Both the position numbers and the translations under genes were made by a program. The notes under the pieces were generated by a model that worked only from the letters and a program-made list of their open reading frames with translations, was not told the DNA's origin and did not search any database. From Agrobacterium tumefaciens (GTDB lineage: Bacteria > Pseudomonadota > Alphaproteobacteria > Rhizobiales > Rhizobiaceae): a DNA stretch of 64,000 nt. The stretch is from positions 124,001 to 188,000 of the forward strand of contig JAGIAH010000008.1 of NCBI GenBank assembly GCA_017744915.1, in the 5' to 3' direction. Shown here one piece after another: positions 37,556 to 45,734 of the stretch (within the stretch, counting starts at the first letter, position 1; each line of letters starts with the position of its first letter).

Positions 37556-39274
37556 TCACGGTTTCAGCGCCCAGCCGGTGGCATGCACCACCGCGCCGGG
37601 AGCTGCCCTGAGGAGCGCCGAGCGCACCGGTTCGAAACCTTCGATGCGTTTCGTGCCGACATAACGGCCGCGATCGGCGAAGACCTCAAACGAGCCGTAA
37701 TCCAGGAAGATGCGGACGCGGGATGCCCTCGCGCCCCTGGCGATATAGTGCGGCGAGGGGCCTTCGCGCCCATCCTCGTGGCGGATCCACAGGCCGGTTT
37801 CATCGGAAACGAGACCGAGCCTGACCGTCGGATGATCGAGCGCCAGCTCGAACGCGGCGCCGGGTGAGGCAAGCTCGATCAATATTTCCACCGCACCGTT
37901 GATGAAGGTGACGCGCTCGCCGGCGGCCAGCCGCGTTCGGTCGAGAATATGGCTGCGCAGGCTTTCCGCCGCGCCGATCGGTGGGGTCAGGAGTTCGCCG
38001 TTCGCATAGTGAATTCGGCGCGGCAGGGTCATGGAGGTGGGGAAATCGATTTCGGGATTGGCATCCGCCCAGTTTGCCAGCCAGCCGATGCCGACGATGC
38101 TGTCGCCATCGAGAAAGGCCTGAAAGGCGTAATTGTCGGTGCCGAAATCCAGTTCCTGGCCAAATTCCTTAGTGAAGACCTTGCCGTCGAACCAGCCGAC
38201 ATCGGCCATGGTCAGGTTCTTGCGGCCGGTCTCCGGGTCTTCCGAATGCATCAGCCCGTAGATCAGCACCCAGCGGGTGGAGCGGGCATTGGCCGGGCCA
38301 TCGAGCGGCAACAGACAGGGGCATTCGATGGCGGTCGTCCTGTAGCGCGTTTCCACCCACAGCTTGCCCACATAGGTCCAGCCGGAGGCGGCGGTGGGGT
38401 CCAGCGTTTCGTAAAGCAGGATGACGCCGCCGCCATCGCTCTGGCTGCCAAGCACCATCTTCCACAAGCCGTCAGGACCGCGAAAGACATGCGGATCGCG
38501 GAAATCGGGCGTCAGCCCCTGTCCGTCCGGGCGCTGGCCCAGAATGACCTCGGCCTGCCCGGCCATGATGAGATCGGAGGAGGTGGCGGTGAGCTGAATC
38601 TGTGCTTCGGGAATGCGGTCCTGCACCTGTTCGGTGAAAAAGACGCGGATGCCGGAACCCTCCACCAGCGGAATGGTCGAGCCGGAATAGGCGCCACCGC
38701 GTTTGTCCGGCCGCGTCGTCAGATCCTCGGAGGGGAAGAGGAAAATCGGCAGATGCCGCCAGCGCAGATAATCCGAAGAGACCGCATGGCCCCAATGCAT
38801 GGTGTTCCAGCGCAGCCCGTGTGAATAATGCTGATAGAACAGATGCGGCCGGCCCTCGAAACGGCCAAAACCGTTCGGGTCGTTCATCCAGCCGAAGGGC
38901 GGGCGGAAGTGATAGCTGCCCGGCAATTCGGGTGCGGCATTGTCGGGCTTGGTGTGGACGACGGTGATGCCGGTTTCCAGCACGTCCGAAGCGGTAAACC
39001 AGTAGATGACGGAAACGGCGGTGGTCACTGTGTCGTAGCTCAGCTCCACATGGCCGCCGCCGAAGACCTGATAGATTCGAAAACTGAACTCTTCGGTGTT
39101 GACGCTTGAAACTTCGGCGAATTTTCCGTTCTGGTTGGAGAAGGACACGGCGCCGGGTTCGGCGTCTTTTTTCGCCTTCAGCCACACATGGAAGGTGGCG
39201 TTGACCGGCAGGTCGGTGTGGAGGGTGCGGATGGCGCTTTCCGGCTCGGTGCTTACGGCTTCAACGACGGTCAT
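37556..39274 (-). CDS. GH32 beta-fructosidase (levanase/invertase type)
   Basis: 572 residues, cytoplasmic (no signal peptide). A beta-rich N-terminal extension (about 1-115) precedes the five-blade catalytic domain: 'FGWMNDPNGFGRFEG' (about 126-140, nucleophile Asp), 'DFRDPHVFRG' (transition-state Asp in R-D-P) and 'IECPCLLPL' (acid/base Glu in E-C-P). The C-terminal beta-sandwich ends 'DYGSFEVFADRGRYVGTKR'. It should hydrolyse sucrose or fructans. A lone enzyme without visible sugar transporter genes beside it. Confidence 0.93.
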   Translation of the reverse strand: MTVVEAVSTEPESAIRTLHTDLPVNATFHVWLKAKKDAEPGAVSFSNQNGKFAEVSSVNTEEFSFRIYQVFGGGHVELSYDTVTTAVSVIYWFTASDVLETGITVVHTKPDNAAPELPGSYHFRPPFGWMNDPNGFGRFEGRPHLFYQHYSHGLRWNTMHWGHAVSSDYLRWRHLPIFLFPSEDLTTRPDKRGGAYSGSTIPLVEGSGIRVFFTEQVQDRIPEAQIQLTATSSDLIMAGQAEVILGQRPDGQGLTPDFRDPHVFRGPDGLWKMVLGSQSDGGGVILLYETLDPTAASGWTYVGKLWVETRYRTTAIECPCLLPLDGPANARSTRWVLIYGLMHSEDPETGRKNLTMADVGWFDGKVFTKEFGQELDFGTDNYAFQAFLDGDSIVGIGWLANWADANPEIDFPTSMTLPRRIHYANGELLTPPIGAAESLRSHILDRTRLAAGERVTFINGAVEILIELASPGAAFELALDHPTVRLGLVSDETGLWIRHEDGREGPSPHYIARGARASRVRIFLDYGSFEVFADRGRYVGTKRIEGFEPVRSALLRAAPGAVVHATGWALKP

Positions 39275-39337
39275 TCCCGTTCCTTTCGTTGCGGCTATTC
39301 TGGTTCAGAAAACGCAACGAATGGGACGAAAGAAAGT

Positions 39338-40408
39338 TCAACCGCCGGCCTGTTCCCGTGCCGCCGTTTCGTATTTGCCGTCCAGTTCGAACACCAGCCC
39401 GCCCGGATGATAGAAGGTGCGGCCCTCACCGGAAAAATAAGCCGCGACGATCTGGTTGGTGAGGCGCGAGCCGAAACCCGCGCGTGTCGGCGGCCGGACG
39501 GGCGGTCCGCCGGTTTCGCGCCAGCGCAGTTCGAAACGGTTATTCTCACCCAGCATCCAGGCGATTTCGACCCTGCCGTTTTCATTGGAAAGCGCGCCAT
39601 ATTTCAGGGCATTGGTGGCGAGTTCGTAGACCGCGAGCGACAGGCCGAGCGCCTGCTGCGGAGCGATGTCCATCTCCGGGCCGGAAATCGTCACCCGCGC
39701 CCGGTCGTCGAGATGCGGATAAACGGAATCGCAGACGAGGCTGGTGATGCCGGTGCCCTTGCCGGAAGCATGCATGAAGTTCTGGGCGTTGCCGAGGGCG
39801 GCGATGCGCCTCTTGATGGTGTCTCGCGCCTCTTCCAGTGTTTGGGAATGGCGCATGGTGGCGCTGACGACGGCGGTGGTGATCGCCATGGTATTCTTCA
39901 CCCGGTGGACGAGTTCGCGGCGCAGCACCTCTTCCCGTTTGCGGCCTTCCACCGTTGCCGTCGTCTCCACCGTGATGTTGATCAACCCGGCAATATTGCC
40001 GTCATCGTCATAAAGCGGGCTGTAGGAGAAGGTCCAATAGGTATCTTCCGGAAAGCCGTTGCGGTCCATGACCAGATGCAGGTCTTCGGCAAAGGTGCCT
40101 CTGCCGGACAGCGCTTCATCCACAAAGGGTTTCACGTCGTCCCAGACATCCGACCAGATGATGTGAAACGGTTTGCCGAGGGCGTCCCGTTCCTTCAGCC
40201 CGAGAAACGGCCGGTAGGCGTCATTGTAGATGATGTTGAGATCCGGCCCCCAGAACAGGCAGATGGCATGGCCCTGCTTCAGGATCGTCCGCACCGTTGT
40301 CTTCAGCGCGACGGGCCATGTTTCCACCGGTCCCGCCGCTGTTGATGCCCAGTCGAAAAGCCGGATGGCTTTGCCCATTTCACTATCGTCATCGGGGAAA
40401 TGCGGCAC
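39338..40408 (-). CDS. PAS-containing HWE-family sensor histidine kinase
   Basis: 356 residues from a GTG at 40408 (AGGA seven bases upstream), giving a start just before 'EMGKAIRLFDWASTAAGPVETWPVALKTTVR', a common N-terminus for this family. One PAS domain (about 35-150; 'ICLFWGPDLNIIYNDAYRPFLG') senses an unknown signal, possibly light or redox. The HWE phosphoacceptor is His in 'ELVHRVKNTMAI' (about 165-176); the ATPase part has 'LAVYELATNALKYGALS' and 'WRETGGPP'. No membrane helix. No response regulator adjoins it. Confidence 0.85.
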   Translation of the reverse strand: MPHFPDDDSEMGKAIRLFDWASTAAGPVETWPVALKTTVRTILKQGHAICLFWGPDLNIIYNDAYRPFLGLKERDALGKPFHIIWSDVWDDVKPFVDEALSGRGTFAEDLHLVMDRNGFPEDTYWTFSYSPLYDDDGNIAGLINITVETTATVEGRKREEVLRRELVHRVKNTMAITTAVVSATMRHSQTLEEARDTIKRRIAALGNAQNFMHASGKGTGITSLVCDSVYPHLDDRARVTISGPEMDIAPQQALGLSLAVYELATNALKYGALSNENGRVEIAWMLGENNRFELRWRETGGPPVRPPTRAGFGSRLTNQIVAAYFSGEGRTFYHPGGLVFELDGKYETAAREQAGG

Positions 40409-40581
40409 TAATTCATCCTGCGGTACGGGGCTGATTACCGTGCCTATGTAGGGATAAAGGTATCCCCAGTTCAAACTGAATTTCACTAAAGTCCGATATG
40501 GCCTGTCGAATTTGCCGCAGGCACTCTCGCAACCCGGCGTAAAAACCGCCATATCAGGCAAAAGCAGGGAGTTTACCCGTG

Positions 40582-42042
40582 ATGAAATTCGACAATTCCT
40601 ATGCCCGCCTGCCGGAGCGTTTCAGTGCCGCCGTGCTGCCGACGCCGGTGAAGGCGCCGCGCCTCATTGCCTTCAACCGCGCGCTGGCGGATGAGCTCCT
40701 TCTCGATGTTTCGGGTCTTGACGATGACAGGCTGGCGGCGATCTTCTCCGGCAATGTCGTGCCGCAGGGGGCCGAGCCGCTGGCCATGGCCTATGCCGGC
40801 CACCAGTTCGGCGGTTTCGTGCCGCAGCTCGGTGATGGCCGCGCCATTCTTCTCGGCGAGGTGATCGACAGGAACGGCAAACGGCGGGATATCCAGCTTA
40901 AAGGCTCCGGCCCCACACCGTTTTCGCGCAGGGGCGATGGGCGCGCCGCACTCGGCCCGGTGCTGCGCGAATATATCGTTTCGGAAGCGATGAATGCGCT
41001 CGGCATTCCCGCCACGCGGGCACTGGCGGCGGTGCTGACGGGTGAAAGGGTGCAGCGGGAAGTGGGCCTGCCGGGCGGCGTTTTCACCCGCGTGGCGGCA
41101 AGCCATATCCGCGTCGGCACCTTCCAGTTCTTCGCCGCCCGCGAAGACGACGAGGCGATCAGGAACCTTGCCGATTACGTCATCGACCGCCACTATGCCG
41201 AGGCGAAAGACGCCGATAATCCCTATCTCGCCCTGTTGCAGGGGATCGCTGCGCGGCAATGCGAGCTTATCGCCCGCTGGATGATGGTGGGTTTCATTCA
41301 TGGGGTGATGAATACCGACAATATGGCGGTCTCCGGCGAGACCATCGATTTCGGCCCCTGCGCCTTTCTCGACGAATACCATCCGAACAAGGTGTTCTCG
41401 TCCATCGATGCACAGGGCCGTTATGCCTTCAACAACCAGCCGGGCATTGCCCAGTGGAACATCGCAAGGCTGGCGGAATGCCTGTTGCCGCTGCTCGACC
41501 CGGAAGTGGAGAAGGCTGCGGAACGCGCCAATGCCGTGCTCGCCGATTTCGCCGCCGATTTCCCGAAACGCTGGCTTACCGGCATGCGCGAAAAACTCGG
41601 TCTGAGGCAGGAGGAAGAGGGCGATGTCGATCTGGTGCAGGCGCTTCTTTCGCTGATGCAGGCATCGGAGGCGGATTATACGCTGACCTTCCGGCGTCTT
41701 TCCCATGCGGCCAATGGCGATGCCGAGCCGTTCCGCGGCATGTTCATCGATATTGCCGGGGCGGATGAATTTCTGGCCCGCTGGCGGGAAAGGACCGGGC
41801 GGGAAGGGATATCCGATGCCGAAAGGTCACGGGCGATGCTGGCCGTCAATCCGGCCATCATTCCGCGCAATCACCGTATCGAGGAGCTGATCGAGGCGGC
41901 GGTGGAGGAGGGTGATTTCGAACCGTTCCATGCCATGCTGGCGGCAACCGCGAAACCCTTCGAGGAGCGGCCGGATAATTTCGTCTACATGCAGCCGCCG
42001 ATGAGCCATGAGCGGGTGTTCAGGACGTTTTGCGGGACGTAA
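40582..42042 (+). CDS. selO: SelO-type protein adenylyltransferase (YdiU)
   Basis: 486 residues from the ATG at 40582 (a GTG lies three bases earlier; AGGGAG upstream serves both). SelO is a pseudokinase that transfers AMP to protein Ser/Thr/Tyr, linked to redox stress. Family marks are 'MAYAGHQFGGFVPQLGDGRAILLGE', 'DIQLKGSGPTPFSRRGDGRAAL', 'GGVFTRVAASHIRVGTFQFF', and the active-site region 'HGVMNTDNMAVSGETIDFGPCAFLDEY'. This copy ends before any C-terminal Cys/Sec motif; the last residues are 'VFRTFCGT', retaining the penultimate-region Cys where some homologues have selenocysteine. Confidence 0.94.
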   Translation: MKFDNSYARLPERFSAAVLPTPVKAPRLIAFNRALADELLLDVSGLDDDRLAAIFSGNVVPQGAEPLAMAYAGHQFGGFVPQLGDGRAILLGEVIDRNGKRRDIQLKGSGPTPFSRRGDGRAALGPVLREYIVSEAMNALGIPATRALAAVLTGERVQREVGLPGGVFTRVAASHIRVGTFQFFAAREDDEAIRNLADYVIDRHYAEAKDADNPYLALLQGIAARQCELIARWMMVGFIHGVMNTDNMAVSGETIDFGPCAFLDEYHPNKVFSSIDAQGRYAFNNQPGIAQWNIARLAECLLPLLDPEVEKAAERANAVLADFAADFPKRWLTGMREKLGLRQEEEGDVDLVQALLSLMQASEADYTLTFRRLSHAANGDAEPFRGMFIDIAGADEFLARWRERTGREGISDAERSRAMLAVNPAIIPRNHRIEELIEAAVEEGDFEPFHAMLAATAKPFEERPDNFVYMQPPMSHERVFRTFCGT

Positions 42043-42108
42043 GTGAAAAGCCGATCCACAGCGCTGGAACGAGCGGGGTGGGGCAAGGGGTATCAGGGGC
42101 CATGAAGA

Positions 42109-42570
42109 ATGAATGACGCATCAAAGCTTGTTTTTCTGCTTGGCCTGACCATGACCGCGGCGTCGCCAAATCTGGCGTCTGCGGATGCCGGCCATGGTGA
42201 TCTGACCATCTTGATGACGGCCGAAAAAGGGGCGCTCACGCTCCAATATCACAAGCCGGGCGAGCGGCCTGGAGACGATCCTTCAATGCAGTGCGCCATT
42301 GGTGACAAAATCACCTTGCCCGCGGGCGAGGTCGTGAATCTGCAACTCATCTCGGCAGATGTGCCTTACAGCTTTGAGATAGCTGGGTACGTGGAGAAGG
42401 TGGATATTGTGCCCGGTCTCGTGAGCTATAGCCAGATTGAGACGCCCACTGAGGCCGGGCAGGCCCGTGCCGTGCTGCAAACGGACGCAGACGGTTCGAA
42501 GAAGGTCGTGGCGGTGCGCTTCCGTTCAGGTTCGAACGCCTTCGACAGCCAGTTGTTCTGCGCCCCCTAG
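42109..42570 (+). CDS. Exported small protein, cupredoxin-like but lacking copper ligands
   Basis: 153 residues with a signal peptide (cleavage near A-S-A, about 25). The region 'GEVVNLQLISADVPYSFEIAGYVEKVDIVPGLVSYSQIETPTEAGQ' follows the pattern of the cytochrome oxidase subunit II/cupredoxin fold (L-x-L-x-S-x-D-V-x-H-S-F ... K-x-D-x-x-P-G), but the ligand His is a Tyr and the later Cys-x3-Cys is missing. Two cysteines (C63 and C151 or so) might pair. A periplasmic protein of unknown role; the fold call is by motif likeness only. Confidence 0.5.
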   Translation: MNDASKLVFLLGLTMTAASPNLASADAGHGDLTILMTAEKGALTLQYHKPGERPGDDPSMQCAIGDKITLPAGEVVNLQLISADVPYSFEIAGYVEKVDIVPGLVSYSQIETPTEAGQARAVLQTDADGSKKVVAVRFRSGSNAFDSQLFCAP

Positions 42571-42649
42571 CGCATTGCAGTGGGCGCTTCTTCCATAAGG
42601 CAGGCCGGTTGCGGCCGCATCAGCGGCCGCCCCGATGGATATCCTTGAA

Positions 42650-43750
42650 TTACCCCACCCGGGCCAGCGGTTCATGCGAGCCATAATAACGGCCAAACCG
42701 GTTTTCGAGGAATTTCGGCAGGGCCACTTCCTCCTGCCGCACGAAGCCCTTCTGCGGCAGGGCACCTTCGGCCAGAAGGTCGAGAACCGTGCAGATGCCG
42801 GCGGCGGTGGTGATCTGGATGGCGCTCATCATGCGGCCGGAAACCGGGCCGGCATAGACCTTGTTGGCATAGGTTTCCTGCAGGAAACGGCCGTTGCGGG
42901 TGCCGCAGACGGTGACGAAGACGATGACCACATCCTGCATGGTGCCGGGCAGGGCGTTTTCGAACAGGTCCTTCAGCACATCGCGGCGGTTGCGCAGGTT
43001 GAGGTCGTTCAAAAGCGCCTTCATGATTGCCACATGGCCGGGGTAACGGATGGTGCGGTAATTCATGGTCCGCACCTTGCCTTCCAGCGTGGCGCAGAGC
43101 GTGCCGAGGCCGCCCGAGGTGTTGAATGCCTCATAAGTGACGCCGTCGAGCGAAAATTCCTCGCGTTCCTCAAGGGCAGGAACGGCGGTGAGACGGCCTT
43201 CGACGATGGCTTCGCAGGGCTCGATGTATTCGTTAATCAGCCCGTCCGTGCTCCAGGTGAGATTGTAGTTCAGCGCATTGGAGGGATATTGCGGCAGCGC
43301 GCCGACACGCATCCTCACGCTGTCCAGCTTGTCGAAGCGGGCGGCGAGATCGGCGGCGACGATGGAGATGAAGCCGGGGGCGAGGCCGCATTGCGGGATG
43401 AGCGCGGTCTCGGCCGTTTCCGCCAAGGCCTTGACCTTGCGGGTGGATTCCACGTCTTCGGTCAGATCGAGATAGTGGGTACCAACCGCGACCGCCGCCT
43501 CGGCAATGCCGGCCGTCAGATGGAAGGGGGCGGCGGAGAGCACGGCGAACTTGCCTTTCAGCAGTGCTTCGAGCGCCGGACGGTCGGTGATATCGACGAT
43601 CTCGGTGTCGACGCGCTCATGCGCCGGCACATTGGCCAGCTGATCGGTCGAACGGTCGGCGACGGTGATGCGATAATCGCCGGTGGCGGCCAGCATCCAG
43701 GCGATGGCCGAACCGATGTTGCCCGCACCGATGACGACAATGTTTTTCAT
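42650..43750 (-). CDS. Saccharopine dehydrogenase-family protein
   Basis: 366 residues from the ATG at 43750 (MKNIVVIGAGNIGSAIAWML), where the Rossmann G-x-G-x-x-G starts at residue 8. The core 'TVADRSTDQLANV', 'AVLSAAPFHLTAGIAEAAVAVGTHYLDLTEDVE' and 'LIPQCGLAPGFISIVAADLA' match the Lys9/carboxynorspermidine synthase superfamily. A role in lysine breakdown via saccharopine is possible. It is divergent from an Lrp/AsnC regulator, which supports an amino-acid function, as that family senses amino acids. Confidence 0.88.
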   Translation of the reverse strand: MKNIVVIGAGNIGSAIAWMLAATGDYRITVADRSTDQLANVPAHERVDTEIVDITDRPALEALLKGKFAVLSAAPFHLTAGIAEAAVAVGTHYLDLTEDVESTRKVKALAETAETALIPQCGLAPGFISIVAADLAARFDKLDSVRMRVGALPQYPSNALNYNLTWSTDGLINEYIEPCEAIVEGRLTAVPALEEREEFSLDGVTYEAFNTSGGLGTLCATLEGKVRTMNYRTIRYPGHVAIMKALLNDLNLRNRRDVLKDLFENALPGTMQDVVIVFVTVCGTRNGRFLQETYANKVYAGPVSGRMMSAIQITTAAGICTVLDLLAEGALPQKGFVRQEEVALPKFLENRFGRYYGSHEPLARVG

Positions 43751-43897
43751 GTTTTTGTTCCCCGCAGTAAATTCGCATGTGTCTGCGCAACGAATGCGCT
43801 TCAAAGACAGAATGCCAGCTTTTATTGACGATTCGCAGCTTCACTATGTGCAGATAGCGGTCTATTATTGGACAGTTAGACGACAGGATTGATCACT

Positions 43898-44329
43898 ATG
43901 ACGATCGCCGACAAGGACCGGGCGCTGCTTGCCCTGCTTTCCGAAAATGCCCGCATGCCGGTGGCGGAACTGGCGCGCCGGCTCGGCCTTTCGCGCACCA
44001 CGGTGCAGGCGCGAATCGAGCGGCTTGAGGCCGACGGTGTGATTGCGGGTTATGGTTTGAGGCTTTCGGAAAGTTATCTTTCCGGACTGGTGCGTGCCCA
44101 TGTGCTGATCACCATCGGCCCGAAGGCGCTGCCGGCGGTAACGGCGGCGCTCACCGCCATCAAGGAGGTGACGACGCTGCATTCGGTGAGCGGCACCTTC
44201 GATCTCATCGCCATTCTGGCCGCACCCTCGATCCTCGATCTCGACCGGCTGATCGACCGCATCGGCGCGCTGGATGGGGTGGAGCGCACGCTGTCGTCGA
44301 TTATTCTATCGACGCGGATTTCGCGGTAG
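43898..44329 (+). CDS. Lrp/AsnC-family transcriptional regulator
   Basis: 143 residues from the ATG at 43898 (MTIADKDRALLALLSENARMPVAELARRLGLSRTTVQARIERLEADG); the N-terminal helix-turn-helix is clear. The RAM/effector domain 'VRAHVLITIGPKALPAVTAALTAIKEVTTLHSVSGTFDLIAILAAPS' follows. It probably controls the divergent saccharopine dehydrogenase-like gene 147 bp away; the TTG nine bases upstream is a less likely start. Confidence 0.9.
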   Translation: MTIADKDRALLALLSENARMPVAELARRLGLSRTTVQARIERLEADGVIAGYGLRLSESYLSGLVRAHVLITIGPKALPAVTAALTAIKEVTTLHSVSGTFDLIAILAAPSILDLDRLIDRIGALDGVERTLSSIILSTRISR

Positions 44330-44360
44330 GGGATGGTGGGGAGTAGGGGACTGCCGCGGA

Positions 44361-44729
44361 CTAAACCACCGCCCGCTCATCATAAGCCCTCTGCGCCGCC
44401 ATCACCGCATCGATATTGCCCTCCGCCCAATGGGCAAGCGCCGCCACCGTTTCGGTCAGCGTCCGCCCCAGCGGCGTCAGTGAATATTCGACCGTTACCG
44501 GCACGGTCGGAAAGGCCTGCCGTGAAATCAGCCCGTCCCGTTCGAGCTTCTTCAGCGTCTGCGACAGGACCTTCTGCGAAATGCCCTTGATCTCCCGCCG
44601 CAGCAGGTTGAAGCGCACCGCATCCACCCGCAGTTTGTCGAGTATCAGCAGCGCCCATTTGTCGGCGATCCTGTCCAGCACCATGCGGGTGGGGCAGCGA
44701 TCCTCATAGACGTCATAGATGCGTTCCAT
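44361..44729 (-). CDS. HxlR-family winged-helix regulator
   Basis: 122 residues from the ATG at 44729 (MERIYDVYEDRCPTRMVLDRIADKWALLILDKL), the usual HxlR beginning with a conserved Cys and W-x-L. 'GISQKVLSQTLKKLERDGLISRQAF' is the recognition helix and wing, and 'PVTVEYSLTPLGRTL' completes the fold. A longer reading from 44768 would start inside a palindrome and is not favoured. Divergent from an NmrA-type reductase; HxlR members often respond to quinones or aldehydes. Confidence 0.9.
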   Translation of the reverse strand: MERIYDVYEDRCPTRMVLDRIADKWALLILDKLRVDAVRFNLLRREIKGISQKVLSQTLKKLERDGLISRQAFPTVPVTVEYSLTPLGRTLTETVAALAHWAEGNIDAVMAAQRAYDERAVV

Positions 44730-44759
44730 CGGTTTGTTCCGTGCTTTCAGGGTCTTGCC

Positions 44760-44777
44760 GGTTTCCACGAGGAAACC
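44760..44777. promoter_or_regulatory. Dyad operator between hxlR-type and nmrA-type genes
   Basis: GGTTTCC-ACGA-GGAAACC is a perfect 7+7 inverted repeat 31 bp upstream of the HxlR start. A further GGTTTCC half-site lies at about 44842, 30 bp before the reductase. These are probably HxlR-type binding sites for divergent control. Confidence 0.6.
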
Positions 44778-44871
44778 AGATAACCGAAAAGTGCTCTCTT
44801 TTCATGATTTCAATCACGCAGTATCTGTGTTTTCGAAACATGGTTTCCATTAGATACTAAGGAGATTTGAG

Positions 44872-45711
44872 ATGACAGGCAAGATACTCGTAATCGGTTC
44901 GACAGGCACCATCGGCACGCCGCTGGTCAAGGCGCTGGTGGCCAAGGGTGAAGGCGTCAAGGCGGCTTCGCGCACCGGCATCGCGACGAATGGCGCGGCA
45001 GGCGTGCGCTTCGATTATACCGACCACACCACTTACGCCGATGCATTCGAAGGCGTGGACCGTCTGTTCCTGATCCTTGCCGGCGGGCGTCTCGATGCGA
45101 TCGATGCGCTGACCCCCGTTGTTGAAGAGGCCGCGCGCCGCAAGGTGAAGATCGTGTTCCTCAGCGTGCTGGGTGTAGATGCCGATGATTCCATTCCCTA
45201 TCGCCAGATCGAACTGAAGATCATCGCGTCCGGCACGCCTTACGTCATCCTGCGCCCCAACTGGTTTGCCGATAATTTCCACAGCTACTGGAAGGCTGGC
45301 ATCGAACACGGTCAGATCGCCGTGCCTGCTGGCGAGGGCAAGTCGAGCTTCATCGATGTGCGTGACATCGCCGACAGTGCTGCCGCGGCGCTCACCTCTG
45401 ACGCCTTCAACGGCAAGGCCTTCAACCTCACGGGCCCGAAGGCGTTCGGTTACGCCGAGGCAGCCGCGCTGATTTCGCAGGCGATCGGCAAGCCGGTGTC
45501 TTACAGCGCCGTTTCGGATGAAGTCTTCATCGGCATTCTCACCGGCGCCGGTGTGCCGCAGGACTACGCTTCCTTCCTCGCCTCGATCTTCTATCCCGTG
45601 CGTGAAGGCTGGACGGCCGTGGTGACCGGCGACGTGGAAACGCTGACCGGCCATGCGCCGCGTTCGCTCGAAACCTATATCGCCGACAATCTGGACCTGC
45701 TGAAGGGCTGA
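44872..45711 (+). CDS. NmrA-type NAD(P)H-binding oxidoreductase
   Basis: 279 residues, an atypical short-chain dehydrogenase. 'KILVIGSTGTIGTPLVKALVAKGEGVKAASRTG' is the NAD(P)-binding Gly-rich motif, followed by 'VDRLFLILAGGRLDAIDALTPVVEEAARRKVKIVFLSVLGVD' and 'YVILRPNWFADNFHSYWKAGIEHGQIAVPAGEGKSSFIDVRDIAD', a pattern of QorB/NmrA proteins. AAGGAG precedes the ATG. Likely quinone or related redox activity, controlled by the divergent HxlR protein. Confidence 0.88.
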   Translation: MTGKILVIGSTGTIGTPLVKALVAKGEGVKAASRTGIATNGAAGVRFDYTDHTTYADAFEGVDRLFLILAGGRLDAIDALTPVVEEAARRKVKIVFLSVLGVDADDSIPYRQIELKIIASGTPYVILRPNWFADNFHSYWKAGIEHGQIAVPAGEGKSSFIDVRDIADSAAAALTSDAFNGKAFNLTGPKAFGYAEAAALISQAIGKPVSYSAVSDEVFIGILTGAGVPQDYASFLASIFYPVREGWTAVVTGDVETLTGHAPRSLETYIADNLDLLKG

Positions 45712-45734
45712 GGCTCAAAGCAGGCCCGCCGCGC

